64,000 nt of DNA, from NCBI RefSeq assembly GCF_021533195.1, contig NZ_JAJNKB010000006.1, positions 62,001 through 126,000 of the forward strand. The letters run 5' to 3'. Under the pieces are notes generated by a model. That model did not search any database, was not told where the DNA came from, and worked only from the letters and a program-made list of their open reading frames with translations. A program made the translations under genes and the position numbers. Position 1 is the stretch's first letter, and every line of letters starts with the position of its first letter. Positions 17,264-25,438 of the stretch are shown piece after piece. This stretch comes from Portibacter marinus. GTDB taxonomy: Bacteria; Bacteroidota; Bacteroidia; Chitinophagales; Saprospiraceae.

Positions 17264-17326
17264 TCCTAGGGTGGGAGGTTGCGTAAGGAGCCCGTAGGGC
17301 GACTGGAGCAACCTCCCACCCTAGGA
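17264..17326. repeat. Perfect 19-bp inverted repeat covering the istB stop codon
   Basis: Arms 17264-17282 and 17308-17326 are exact reverse complements around a 25-nt loop that itself contains GCCC-GTA-GGGC. The TAG of istB lies in the right arm. It is followed toward the IS end by another 7-bp hairpin (17242-17259). Probably a strong RNA hairpin ending the IS transcript or blocking read-through from outside. Confidence 0.85.
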
Positions 17327-18055
17327 TTTTAATTTATTCTTCCTCCTCATGGATTCCCCTGTTAGTTTTATACGATGAGAGTTATGAACTATGCGATCCA
17401 TTATAGCATCTGCAATAGTACTCTCGCCTAGGAGCTCATGCCATTTTTTTACTGGTATTTGTGATGCGAAAATGACAGCACTCCTTCCATATTTATAATC
17501 TACTATCTCCATCAGCGCTTTTCTGGTTTCGGATGTGAAGTTGGTAAGTCCAAAATCATCTAATATTAACAGTGGCACATTTTTAAGCCCTTTCATCCAT
17601 TTTATATAGGTGCCCTGTATATTCATGGTAAGGACCGTATCAGAAAATATGCTCATCGGGTAATAAAGCGTTTTATATAGCATTTCACAAGCTTGCACAC
17701 CTATAGCTTGAGCTAAGTAGGATTTACCTGTTCCGGTCAGTCCAGTTATGATTATGTTTTCTGCTCTTTTGATGAAGTCAAGTCTTAGTATCCTCTGCAT
17801 CACTTGATTGTCTAAGGATCGATCAGATTTATAATCAATTTGTAATGGGTGAGCTTGTTGACGGAAAGAAGCTGCTTTTTTAAGATTGCTAATCTTTCTA
17901 TTCTGGCGATGATCCCATTCTAGATCTGTGATTCTAGCCAGATACTCACTCACCGTATAATTGCTCAGGGCACTATTTTCAATATCCTCACGATAGCTAT
18001 GTGCCATAGCCTTAATGTTCATTTGAATTAATTTTTCTACTGTCTGTACTTCCAT
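17321..18055 (-). CDS. istB: IS21-family helper ATPase IstB
   Basis: 244 aa from the ATG at 18055 (MEVQTVEKLIQMNIKAMA), which lies 17 bp after the istA stop. The reading frame is open to 18109, but that extension overlaps istA. Walker A is GLTGTGKS and Walker B is LLILDDFG; the rest matches DnaC/IstB-type AAA+ ATPases (about 240-260 aa). IstB partners with the IstA transposase in target selection. The gene looks intact although its istA partner is ruined, so the element cannot move on its own. Confidence 0.9.
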   Translation of the reverse strand: MEVQTVEKLIQMNIKAMAHSYREDIENSALSNYTVSEYLARITDLEWDHRQNRKISNLKKAASFRQQAHPLQIDYKSDRSLDNQVMQRILRLDFIKRAENIIITGLTGTGKSYLAQAIGVQACEMLYKTLYYPMSIFSDTVLTMNIQGTYIKWMKGLKNVPLLILDDFGLTNFTSETRKALMEIVDYKYGRSAVIFASQIPVKKWHELLGESTIADAIMDRIVHNSHRIKLTGESMRRKNKLKS

Positions 18056-18074
18056 TTTTATTGTTTTTAATTGT

Positions 18075-18987
18075 TTATTCAAAGCACTCAGGCCCTCTGA
18101 TATTATCATGAGGCGGTATGGTATCTTGATCTAGACTATTATCCGGAATTATATATTGGTCACGATTATTTTCTAGTATTGCCTTAATGATATGATAGCC
18201 GAAATTGGGGCTACTCATAGCTAGCCCACAAGCATTGTTAAGTCGAACAGCACTATAGCCTTAGGAAAGAGCTAATATTCCTATTATCTGCCGATATGAT
18301 TGTTCTGGATAGTTTTTCTGATCCATCAGTTCTTGAACATATTTTTCTACATGTACACCATGCTTATCTGCCTTTTGGATAAAGAACTCAGGACTCCACT
18401 CTGTACATGCACGATTATTTGATGATAGGTGTGATGGATTCGTTACATACTTGCCTTTGACCATACTAGTTTGATGCAGAGCTATTCGGTCAGATTTATA
18501 ATATACCTCGAATGTCTTGTGGTCATAACGAAGCTTCACATCTTATACCTATGTATCTGTATGGCACACTGTAATAGCTCTTGTAACAAGGACATAATAC
18601 GTAACCTATCTTTTGCACTTTAGCCTTGCGGTACTGCTTTATCTGATAGCGTATTTTGGAAGTACGGCTAGGTAGGGCTTCTCTTTTTCGAATTGCTCAG
18701 CTCAACTATAATCGCAATGAGTGAGCTTCCTATTGTTAAGCTTAGTTAACTCAGATAATATAGAGGAGTTTAGATCCGCTATGGTAAAATGCGTGTGCTT
18801 TTCTACTCGATAGAATATCGAAGGGTAAACTATTTTCACTGCTCCCTCTACCATGGCTTTATCTTTCGGTATAAAACGACACGTTGGGTCTATGATCGTC
18901 CCATAGTGAAAAGCCATGTCTTGAATGCTTAGGTTAATAACACTCTGGTATTTTCCTGCTTTAGTCACAGCACTTTTTAGATTATCT
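18075..18987 (-). pseudogene. istA: IS21-family transposase IstA, truncated and interrupted
   Basis: Fragments read in order on the minus strand. DNLKSAVTKAGKYQ and the PKDKAMVEGAVK stretch (the Asp and Glu of the DDE site) lie in 18702-18995. A degraded linker with YQIKQYRKAKVQKIGYV follows in 18539-18702. The C-terminal domain with YDHKTFEVYYKSDRIALH and EWSPEFF comes next, then a TAA replacing a Lys codon after GILALS near 18261, with matching sequence continuing to a stop at 18075. Frameshifts and stops, plus loss of the first half at the IS66 border, make it non-functional. Confidence 0.85.
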
Positions 18988-19003
18988 GTATCCATCCCAG
19001 CAA

Positions 19004-20440
19004 CTACACTTTCGTTGGTAGCAAACCTTCTAGCTGATCCATTTTAGTCTCATTGATGACTTCGATTGTGGACTTTAACCACTCATAAGGATTGACTTTA
19101 TTGGCTTTGCAGGTACCAAAGAAGGAATACATCATCGCTATTCGTTTTGCACTCTGATGGGAACCGGCAAACAGATAGTTTTTTCTTCCTAGCGCCAAAG
19201 GTCTAATCTTATTCTCTATGAAGTTATTGTCTAATTCGATCCTGGCATCTGTGAAGATAAATTCGATTTTGGACCATTGTTTTACCAAATAGGTCATAGC
19301 TTTTCCAATTGGGCTTTTGGGTAATACCTCGAGGCTTTTCTCATCCACCCATTCTCGAAGTTTTTGTACCAGTGGCAAGATATGTTTATCTCGATATTGT
19401 TTCCGATCTGGACTCTGCCTGGATAAACGCTCCTGACCATAGATTTCTTGAATCTGCTTCAATGCCGCTTCTGCTAATTCCTTATTCGAGTCCTTAGCTT
19501 CGTAGAACTTTCTTCGTACATGAGCTAAACAGCCCGCCAGATCTATATCCGGATTTGATTTGGCAATGTTATCATATACTTGCCATATATCACATTGAAT
19601 AGTTCCTTTATAATTATTCAGCATTTCTTTGGGACCTGCCCTTCCTCGGCCTTTTCGATAATCGAATAATACTAATCGCGTTACGGGATCATGATAAACC
19701 CATTGATAGCCTCTGTGAGTAGTCCCTTTTTTATCATTTTGTAGAACTTTAATAGGAGACTCATCTACTTGTAAATACGTACTGTTTTGTATCTGAGCTT
19801 TCAATTCATTGTACAAAGGTGTGAGCAGCTCGCATAACTGAGCAAACCAGTTGCCTACAGTAGATGAAGATAACTCCCAATGGTAATCTCTCTTAATTTG
19901 TTGGATCTGGCGGTAGTAAGGCATGTGTTCGACAAACTTTCTGACTTGCATCCACGCTATCAAGCTAGGCTCCGCTATGCATTTAGGCATTGGCCTATCT
20001 GGTAAGGCAGCGATCAGCACATGTTCTCCATTTTTAGATATATATCTAGGTCTGACGATACGCTTTTTAACCAGACTAGCCGGAGTATAGTCAACCGTTT
20101 CTGTAACATCCTGACCAATAACCACCATATCAGCTAAATCGCCGTCTGGATGTAATGTCTCTTCTTCACAAGGAAAGTGATCAGGAATAGGATTCCTGCC
20201 GGGATGCTTTACCTTTTTATTCTGTTTAGTCGAATTAGAAGATTCATTGCTTACTACCGAATCAACATCCGCGGCATCCTCAGCAGATTGTCCAAAAAGA
20301 TTGAGCTGTTCTACCGATGGAGTATTAGGAATAAAGCGTTCCTTTTTATAACCATAGATGAGTCGTTTAATCTCTGCTAGCTCATGTTCCAGCTTAGCAA
20401 TCTTTGCATCTTTTTCAGCTATTATCTCATCCTTTAACAC
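19004..20440 (-). CDS. tnpC: IS66-family transposase TnpC
   Basis: 478 aa. Order: N-terminal coiled coil (ELAEIKRLIYGYKKERF), a zinc-finger-like Cys/His-poor linker, then the DDE core. The acidic residues are LQVDESPIK, IQCDIWQVYDNI and NNFIENKIRPLALGRKNY. It ends with the family's FAGSHQSAKRIAMMYSFF and C-terminal domain. The stop lies in the left inverted repeat. No frameshift is seen, so it may be functional. Confidence 0.93.
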   Translation of the reverse strand: MLKDEIIAEKDAKIAKLEHELAEIKRLIYGYKKERFIPNTPSVEQLNLFGQSAEDAADVDSVVSNESSNSTKQNKKVKHPGRNPIPDHFPCEEETLHPDGDLADMVVIGQDVTETVDYTPASLVKKRIVRPRYISKNGEHVLIAALPDRPMPKCIAEPSLIAWMQVRKFVEHMPYYRQIQQIKRDYHWELSSSTVGNWFAQLCELLTPLYNELKAQIQNSTYLQVDESPIKVLQNDKKGTTHRGYQWVYHDPVTRLVLFDYRKGRGRAGPKEMLNNYKGTIQCDIWQVYDNIAKSNPDIDLAGCLAHVRRKFYEAKDSNKELAEAALKQIQEIYGQERLSRQSPDRKQYRDKHILPLVQKLREWVDEKSLEVLPKSPIGKAMTYLVKQWSKIEFIFTDARIELDNNFIENKIRPLALGRKNYLFAGSHQSAKRIAMMYSFFGTCKANKVNPYEWLKSTIEVINETKMDQLEGLLPTKV

Positions 20441-20480
20441 ATATTAAAAATACTAATAATGTGTGACTTTATCATCGTTT

Positions 20481-20831
20481 TTAGGCTCTTTTATATCGCT
20501 TTTTTCGTACTATTTTTTGAAGACTGATGCCACTGATAATGAGCATTAAGGACTCCCAACTAAGACTTACTTCTTGACTATGATCATCTCCCAGCGGAAG
20601 CTCAAAAGTGCCTTGCTCTAATCGCTTGTAATACAGCATAAAACCACCAGGTTCATAAGTAAGCATCTTCATTTTGTTCTTCCTGCGATTGATGAAAATG
20701 TACACACTACCATCCAAGGGACTACGATTCATGTGTTCTAATACTATTCCACTCAATCCATCAAAGCCTTTTCTCATATCAGTAGGCTTGGTGTATAGAA
20801 AATAATGATGCTTCGCACTGAGACCAATCAC
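20481..20831 (-). CDS. tnpB: IS66 accessory protein TnpB (Orf2)
   Basis: 116 aa with the family pattern of IS66 Orf2: YLYTKPTDMRKGFDGL-type segment (here FLYTKPTDMRKGFDGL), then VYIFINRRKNKMKML and YYKRLEQGTFELP. The protein is required for IS66 transposition, but its role is not known in detail. Its start overlaps the tnpA stop by 4 bp (ATGA), typical of coupled translation in these elements. Confidence 0.92.
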   Translation of the reverse strand: MIGLSAKHHYFLYTKPTDMRKGFDGLSGIVLEHMNRSPLDGSVYIFINRRKNKMKMLTYEPGGFMLYYKRLEQGTFELPLGDDHSQEVSLSWESLMLIISGISLQKIVRKKRYKRA

Positions 20832-21064
20832 GATGGAATTTCAATCAATGTACCATTAGCCAGAGTGATTTTAATGATTTTGTTTTCATTAACCACTCTT
20901 AGTGGTTTAAATGCCGCCTGCGAAGGTGCAGATTGTTTCTTCCTGTTTTTGTAAACATGGTAATCTAAAGTCGATTTTGGAATACGAACCTTCTGTGCAA
21001 ACTCCTTCCTACTCATTCCTGAAGCTTGAAACTGTCGATATAATTTTTCACTGTCTATTGCCAT
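20828..21064 (-). CDS. tnpA: IS66 accessory protein TnpA (Orf1)
   Basis: 78 aa from the ATG at 21064 (MAIDSEKLYRQFQASGMSRK); the frame is open to 21082. A helix-turn-helix of the transposase-8 type is seen (SRKEFAQKVRIPKSTLDYHV), followed by a short beta segment (IIKITLANGTLIEIPS). It is shorter than many TnpA proteins but complete at both ends. It overlaps tnpB. Confidence 0.85.
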   Translation of the reverse strand: MAIDSEKLYRQFQASGMSRKEFAQKVRIPKSTLDYHVYKNRKKQSAPSQAAFKPLRVVNENKIIKITLANGTLIEIPS

Positions 21065-21124
21065 TACTATTTTTAATCGCAAATTCTCTATTCCTAGCTA
21101 AATAGACAAGATAGGGTTAGTGAG

Positions 21125-21313
21125 ATGGATACCAAGCTACAGCAAGATAACGCTGAATTAAAACGCATGGTTAAGGATGTAATGGAGAATATTGTTTCTG
21201 TTAGAGAGGATGTTCATTCACTTAGATCCGATATTCTCAGACAAGAAAAGGCTCTTGCCACTGTGGAGATCGACGTCGATAGAATCAAAAATCGATTAGA
21301 CATCTTGGATTAA
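21125..21313 (+). CDS. Small coiled-coil ORF beginning inside the IS66 end
   Basis: 62 aa, almost entirely predicted coiled coil (heptads of Val/Leu/Ile with many Glu/Lys: MKDVMENIVSVREDVHSL-like pattern). The ATG lies within the right IS66 inverted repeat, so the IS may have cut off the 5' part of a longer gene and supplied a new start. No family is recognised. It could be the C-terminal remnant of a chromosomal or island gene. Whether it is expressed is unknown. Confidence 0.4.
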   Translation: MDTKLQQDNAELKRMVKDVMENIVSVREDVHSLRSDILRQEKALATVEIDVDRIKNRLDILD

Positions 21314-21340
21314 CATTCTTAGAATTATGCGCCCTACTCG

Positions 21341-21414
21341 CTAGTTTTATACATCACTTTTCGTATTCTATATTATCACATTTTTCGCAATAGGCGTGAT
21401 GTATGGAAAACTAG
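21341..21414. repeat. Long imperfect inverted repeat
   Basis: Arms 21341-21357 and 21396-21414 are complementary over 17 bp with a 2-nt bulge; the loop is 38 nt. It has no T-run. It lies between the small coiled-coil ORF and the protease terminator. Confidence 0.7.
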
Positions 21415-21492
21415 AAATTCCTACCAGTTAGTATTTTTGCGATTCATTGAGTAAATTTGATAAAATGAAGCTCTTGTAAATAAAATCAAAAT

Positions 21493-21534
21493 ATGTCGAT
21501 ATAATGCTTATATCGTAGAGCATTATATCGACAT
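21493..21534 (-). terminator. Terminator of the protease gene
   Basis: A perfect 16-bp inverted repeat (21493-21508 with 21519-21534, 10-nt loop) starts 6 bp after the protease stop. On the minus strand it is followed by ATTTTGATTTTA. The stem is AT-rich but long, and its position fits a terminator. Confidence 0.7.
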
Positions 21535-21540
21535 CGATAA

Positions 21541-23730
21541 TTATTTTGTTATGAAGATTTTTGTAGTGGTTACTTGCCCTTCATTGGCCACTCGCAAATA
21601 GTACATACCTGATATCAAATTGCTCACATTTATTTGATGATTTTGTCCAATTAAGTAAGATTTACTTAATTGAATGTTTCCGTTTTGATCGATTATCTGT
21701 AGGTCGAACTTAGATGTCGCTGAAACATTCTTCTTTTGACTTGTTACACTTAAATTAACAAAATCACGAACTGGATTATTCACGTCTATCACTTGAAGTC
21801 CAGGATTAAAGGGTGGCTTGACATTTATATCACCTGACGCAGTTGGAGAATTTCCACAAACATTTGTTGTATAAGTAGACCACGTGCCTAATCCTTGATA
21901 GTCTGCATAGTAAGATTGACTCGGTCCAACATAGGATGGGTTGTTTTCACTTATTGCACCGGAAGCACTCCAAACACCATTACAGGCGCCATTTTCAACA
22001 CCTTCGCAAGTATTGATTGATACGTTAAAACTTGATGCTAAATCGCGATCTTCAATTGAATTGTTTACAGGTGAGGTTATTGGTCTTTTGGGCTTTCCTA
22101 ACCAAAAGAATCTTGATAATACAACATCATTAAATCCAGGTTTTGATAACGTAAAATATATTGCACTAAAGCCAGATGAACTAGAGTTGGCGGGAGCAAT
22201 AGTTGCAGTATTTCCACTTCCAGATGATGCATGTCCTCCTGATGTCGAGAATAAGTTGCTAGGAGACACATACCAAGATACACTTCGACCTGGTGGAGTA
22301 TTAATCAATGTAAAAACTTCTGTACCAGAACAATAATAAATCGAACCTCCGAGATCATGATCGATGTAGGGAACCTCTACAGTATTGGTCGTCATCGGAT
22401 TAGATGAACCACCTAACCAATTGCTTAACCGTGTTGCATTTGTTCCACCTCCAGTCCACGAGTTATGAAATCTGCCATAGCCATCGTCTTGAACCGATGA
22501 ACCACATCCCGCATTTCCTCCCGCAAGCTGGCCAATAATTCTATGATTTTGATCAAATAATGGAGACCCTGAAGATCCTCCCTCTGTTACACCAATATTC
22601 CAGTCAACAACCCAGTGAAAATCTCCAACAACATTACCTCCATTTGATAAAGTGTAATTATCATCACTTTGGACAGTTGTATTATAGTCAGAAATTTTTT
22701 TCGCATCGCCTCTTGGATGATGTATTGATACACCTGATGTTGCCGGTGTTGTGCTTCTACTCCAACCTGCCATTGACAATCTTGCAATACCTTTAACTTG
22801 TTGCTTCAACTCTACCAATGAAAAATCTGAGGGTGCGTGAGATGCTCTAAAATAAGATCCAGTTAATTGGAACCAATCACCCTCACCGCCGGTACTTTTT
22901 CCAGGACATCTCGGATTTTCTGATTCATATTTAAATCTGAAAACTAATGTATTAAAGTTAGGGTTGTTATCAAGACAATGATTAGCTGTTAAAAAGAAAG
23001 GTTTGAAATCTTCATTTGCATTATTTATTAATGATCCTGAACATGTAAAAGATCCATCAATTAGCATGCGTGCAACGGCATCCCTTTCATCTTCCCAACC
23101 AGATCCGATACTACAGTTTACATCATAATTACAGCTTCCTGCACTACCATAGTTTCGGTTATTTTGTTGATTTGGAATACCTTGATTAACACTATTTATA
23201 TTTATTCTGAACTCCTCCCTTTGCGATACATTCATTTTTACTATCACTCCAATATTCTGTCCATTGAATATATCTGTTGCATAGTAACCGTCGTATATAT
23301 CATTGGTTGTTACTGGACCATGTACCATATTCTTACCAGTATTCATTGAAAATATGTACATCAAAGCTCCTTTAGGAAGCTTCAAATCCTTCATTGTAAT
23401 ATTGAGGGAATTGGCAAGTGGAGCTTCAAAGTAGATGCTCCAAATGAGTTCGTTACTACTTTGTTTGAATTGACCGTCATTATTTAGATATTCCGTTTCT
23501 ACTTTGACCGCAATTCGCTCCAATGTTATATTATTTTTTATATCGTCCAACAGAACCTTCGTGAAATTAATTGGAGATTGCGTGAATTTAGGAGCACTCA
23601 AATCTAGGTTGAAAGGGATATAGTCTTGGATATTTTCTGACTGTGCGACCTGTTTGGTGATGACTTGGCTCTTAATCTTTGAGATTGGGAATAAAAGAAT
23701 TAGTAATAAGAAAGTTGAAAATTTAAACAT
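21541..23730 (-). CDS. T9SS-exported trypsin-fold serine protease (lysyl endopeptidase-like)
   Basis: 729 aa. Signal peptide to about residue 21; N-terminal propeptide-like region (about 25-190); S1-type protease domain (about 195-450) with the triad His251 (FLTANHCL), Asp302 (SDFSLVEL) and Ser387 (EGGSSGSPLFD), the last in the form seen in lysyl endopeptidases. A middle Ig-like region follows, and the C-terminus (about 640-729, ending MYYLRVANEGQVTTTKIFITK-like) is a type A T9SS sorting domain. It would be secreted through the T9SS outer-membrane machinery and be anchored or released. Substrate specificity for Lys is only suggested by family resemblance. It is the largest cargo gene of the island. 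Confidence 0.88.
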   Translation of the reverse strand: MFKFSTFLLLILLFPISKIKSQVITKQVAQSENIQDYIPFNLDLSAPKFTQSPINFTKVLLDDIKNNITLERIAVKVETEYLNNDGQFKQSSNELIWSIYFEAPLANSLNITMKDLKLPKGALMYIFSMNTGKNMVHGPVTTNDIYDGYYATDIFNGQNIGVIVKMNVSQREEFRININSVNQGIPNQQNNRNYGSAGSCNYDVNCSIGSGWEDERDAVARMLIDGSFTCSGSLINNANEDFKPFFLTANHCLDNNPNFNTLVFRFKYESENPRCPGKSTGGEGDWFQLTGSYFRASHAPSDFSLVELKQQVKGIARLSMAGWSRSTTPATSGVSIHHPRGDAKKISDYNTTVQSDDNYTLSNGGNVVGDFHWVVDWNIGVTEGGSSGSPLFDQNHRIIGQLAGGNAGCGSSVQDDGYGRFHNSWTGGGTNATRLSNWLGGSSNPMTTNTVEVPYIDHDLGGSIYYCSGTEVFTLINTPPGRSVSWYVSPSNLFSTSGGHASSGSGNTATIAPANSSSSGFSAIYFTLSKPGFNDVVLSRFFWLGKPKRPITSPVNNSIEDRDLASSFNVSINTCEGVENGACNGVWSASGAISENNPSYVGPSQSYYADYQGLGTWSTYTTNVCGNSPTASGDINVKPPFNPGLQVIDVNNPVRDFVNLSVTSQKKNVSATSKFDLQIIDQNGNIQLSKSYLIGQNHQINVSNLISGMYYLRVANEGQVTTTKIFITK

Positions 23731-23734
23731 ATAA

Positions 23735-24445
23735 TTAATTTTTATTATATAAAAAGAATGACATTGTCATTCTATATTTAGTTGGGTTGGTCTTGCTTAT
23801 TTCTACTTCGGGATCAAAAATAGCAGGGTCATTAAAGGCTCTATTTAGTAATCGATAACCAAATTTTACGCTTATACGACCATACTTAATACCTAACTCC
23901 GGAATAAGCTCATATCCAGATAAATTAATCTTAGTTTTAGATACTTTTTCTGGGATACCTAAAGGCTTAATCGACTTATGAAATGAGATATTGTATAAGA
24001 AGTTAAAGCTTATAAATGGCGTGAATTTTCCAAAAGAATGCGAAAAATAAGGTGCTAAACTTAATTGTATTCTATTGTCATTATAGGACTCATTAAGGTA
24101 AAGCCTTTTATCCCCCACAGTAAAATATTCTTGTGCTTTTATTGGTATTTTAAAATCATGGTTTAATAAGGAGTAGCCTATCCCTGACTCAAGTCTTAAA
24201 AATGAATATATACGTAACAGAGCAGATACCCCTAAATAGAGTTCTGTGTCTCTTGTGAACTCGTTCTCTTGAATGATTTCTAAAACTGTCTGGCCAAATC
24301 TATTTTCTAAATGCGTTAACCTTGTGTCAACTGTCGACTCTGAGTGCGCAAAATCGATTTTAATACCATCAATTAATTTTTGTGCAATACTATTGCTAGA
24401 AATTATTAGCAGAAGAAAAATGCATATTTTCCTAGAAGTATTCAA
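23735..24445 (-). CDS. Predicted outer-membrane beta-barrel protein
   Basis: 236 aa with signal peptide (to about SIAQ, residue 22). The mature protein shows paired amphipathic strands (ELYLGVSALLRIYSFLRLES, IQLSLAPYFSHSFGKF, KYRMTMSFFLYNKN) ending close to an aromatic, as in small porin-fold proteins. Its stop is 4 bp before the protease start, so it is the first gene of a two-gene operon. A part in protease surface display or substrate uptake is possible from context only. Confidence 0.65.
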   Translation of the reverse strand: MNTSRKICIFLLLIISSNSIAQKLIDGIKIDFAHSESTVDTRLTHLENRFGQTVLEIIQENEFTRDTELYLGVSALLRIYSFLRLESGIGYSLLNHDFKIPIKAQEYFTVGDKRLYLNESYNDNRIQLSLAPYFSHSFGKFTPFISFNFLYNISFHKSIKPLGIPEKVSKTKINLSGYELIPELGIKYGRISVKFGYRLLNRAFNDPAIFDPEVEISKTNPTKYRMTMSFFLYNKN

Positions 24446-24663
24446 ATCAATAAGTTTATCTGAAAAAATGAATGAAATAACTCTTTAGCATCAAGAGCTT
24501 GACTAATGAGAAGTCGTTTTAAACTATTATGATGATATTCTTTATAGCCTAATGGCTAGAATACAGATTTACTAGAAAATGAAATGATATTTGTGGAATT
24601 CATGGTTTTTGTAAAATAATAAAAAAAACTCATTTACCAAATTATGGATAACAAATTCTTTTA

Positions 24664-25224
24664 TCACCACATCCGCCCCATGAGCTCGCGAGCTTCTTTT
24701 TCCTGCAGGTCTAGGTAAATAGCTGTTGTCTCGAGTGAAGCATGTCCCATCCACGTCCGGATCATCGTTAGACTTATGTTGTTCTCGATACACCGTAGCG
24801 CAAAGCCATGACGTAATCCTTTTGGGCAAGCTTGAGCGCCCTCAATGCCTGCTTTTTCCATGGCTTTACCGATTATGCGCCACCCTGTGGTTCTTGAAAG
24901 CCCATAGAGTTGCGTATTCAGGTTTTTCCTGGACCGTATATCGTACACGTCATCTATGGAACGAATAAAAGCCGGCGGAAGCGGTACTTTTCTGATTTTA
25001 CCGCTTTTTCGTTGCTTGAGGGTTTCAAAATGGACGAACCCGGAGGACAGATCTATATCCCCTCTTCTCAAATTTAGAGCTTCGCTAATTCTGCACCCGG
25101 TATGATAAAGCATGAGGGCAAACACCCTACTCTTCCCGTCAAGCTTATCGCAAGCTTTTTTAAATTGCTCACATTCACCTGCAGTCAGATATTTTTTTTG
25201 CCGGTCGGCCGTGTATAAATCCAT
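24664..25224 (-). CDS. Tyrosine recombinase (island integrase, minimal form)
   Basis: 186 aa. Catalytic residues of the phage-integrase family are visible: Arg45 (HTGCRISEAL), Lys135 in place of the usual His with Arg138 (KGLRHGF), His161 (WMGHAS) and the nucleophile Tyr170 (TTAIYLDL). Only about 40 residues precede Arg45, so the separate N-terminal SAM-like core-binding domain of XerC/D-type enzymes is essentially absent. It lies 200 bp from the right attachment repeat and points away from it, a usual site for an integrase. It is the likely catalyst for insertion at tRNA-Val. Confidence 0.88.
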   Translation of the reverse strand: MDLYTADRQKKYLTAGECEQFKKACDKLDGKSRVFALMLYHTGCRISEALNLRRGDIDLSSGFVHFETLKQRKSGKIRKVPLPPAFIRSIDDVYDIRSRKNLNTQLYGLSRTTGWRIIGKAMEKAGIEGAQACPKGLRHGFALRCIENNISLTMIRTWMGHASLETTAIYLDLQEKEARELMGRMW

Positions 25225-25400
25225 AGACGAAATATAGCAGAAAACAGCGATTGAAACAAAACTTATGAATAGTGTTTCAAAACAAGCCCCCTACCCCATT
25301 CTTTTTCTTTTTTAGCTGTCAGGAATTTGTGAGATGTTGAAACACTATACTTTATAGTGTTACAATTCAATACGATGTTTTGTTTGAAAATAGTTTGAAA

Positions 25401-25438
25401 ATGAAAAAGGGGTCTCAACGCCGAAACGCTGAAACCCC
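25401..25438 (-). terminator. Terminator of the tRNA-Val gene
   Basis: On the minus strand, a 12-bp stem (25427-25438 with 25409-25420, two G-U pairs, 6-nt loop) is followed by TTTTT. One arm lies inside the 59-bp repeat and the other just outside it, so the island supplies part of the hairpin. Confidence 0.8.

Larger units (their letters stand above)
17158..18987 (-). mobile_element. Degenerate IS21-family element
   Basis: Contains an intact istB and a broken istA in the usual order. The left end carries two copies of GTGTACCACT (17175-17184 and 17199-17208), in keeping with the repeated end sequences of IS21-type elements. The outer border near 17158 is estimated from a TG dinucleotide. 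The istA 5' part and the other end are missing, cut off at the IS66 inverted repeat. Confidence 0.7.
18988..21132 (-). mobile_element. IS66-family insertion sequence
   Basis: A three-gene element (tnpA, tnpB, tnpC) bounded by imperfect inverted repeats: GTATCCATCCCAGCAAC at 18988-19004 and, reading inward from 21132, GTATCCATCTCACTAAC, with 3 mismatches in 17. Length is 2145 bp. The 8-bp flanks (GATTATCT and CAAGCTAC) do not match, so there is no target duplication, and the missing half of istA is not on the other side. A deletion or recombination after insertion is likely. Confidence 0.85.

Noticed and set aside
18988-21132. Target-site duplication around IS66
   Set aside because: The 8-bp flanks do not match at the inverted-repeat borders.
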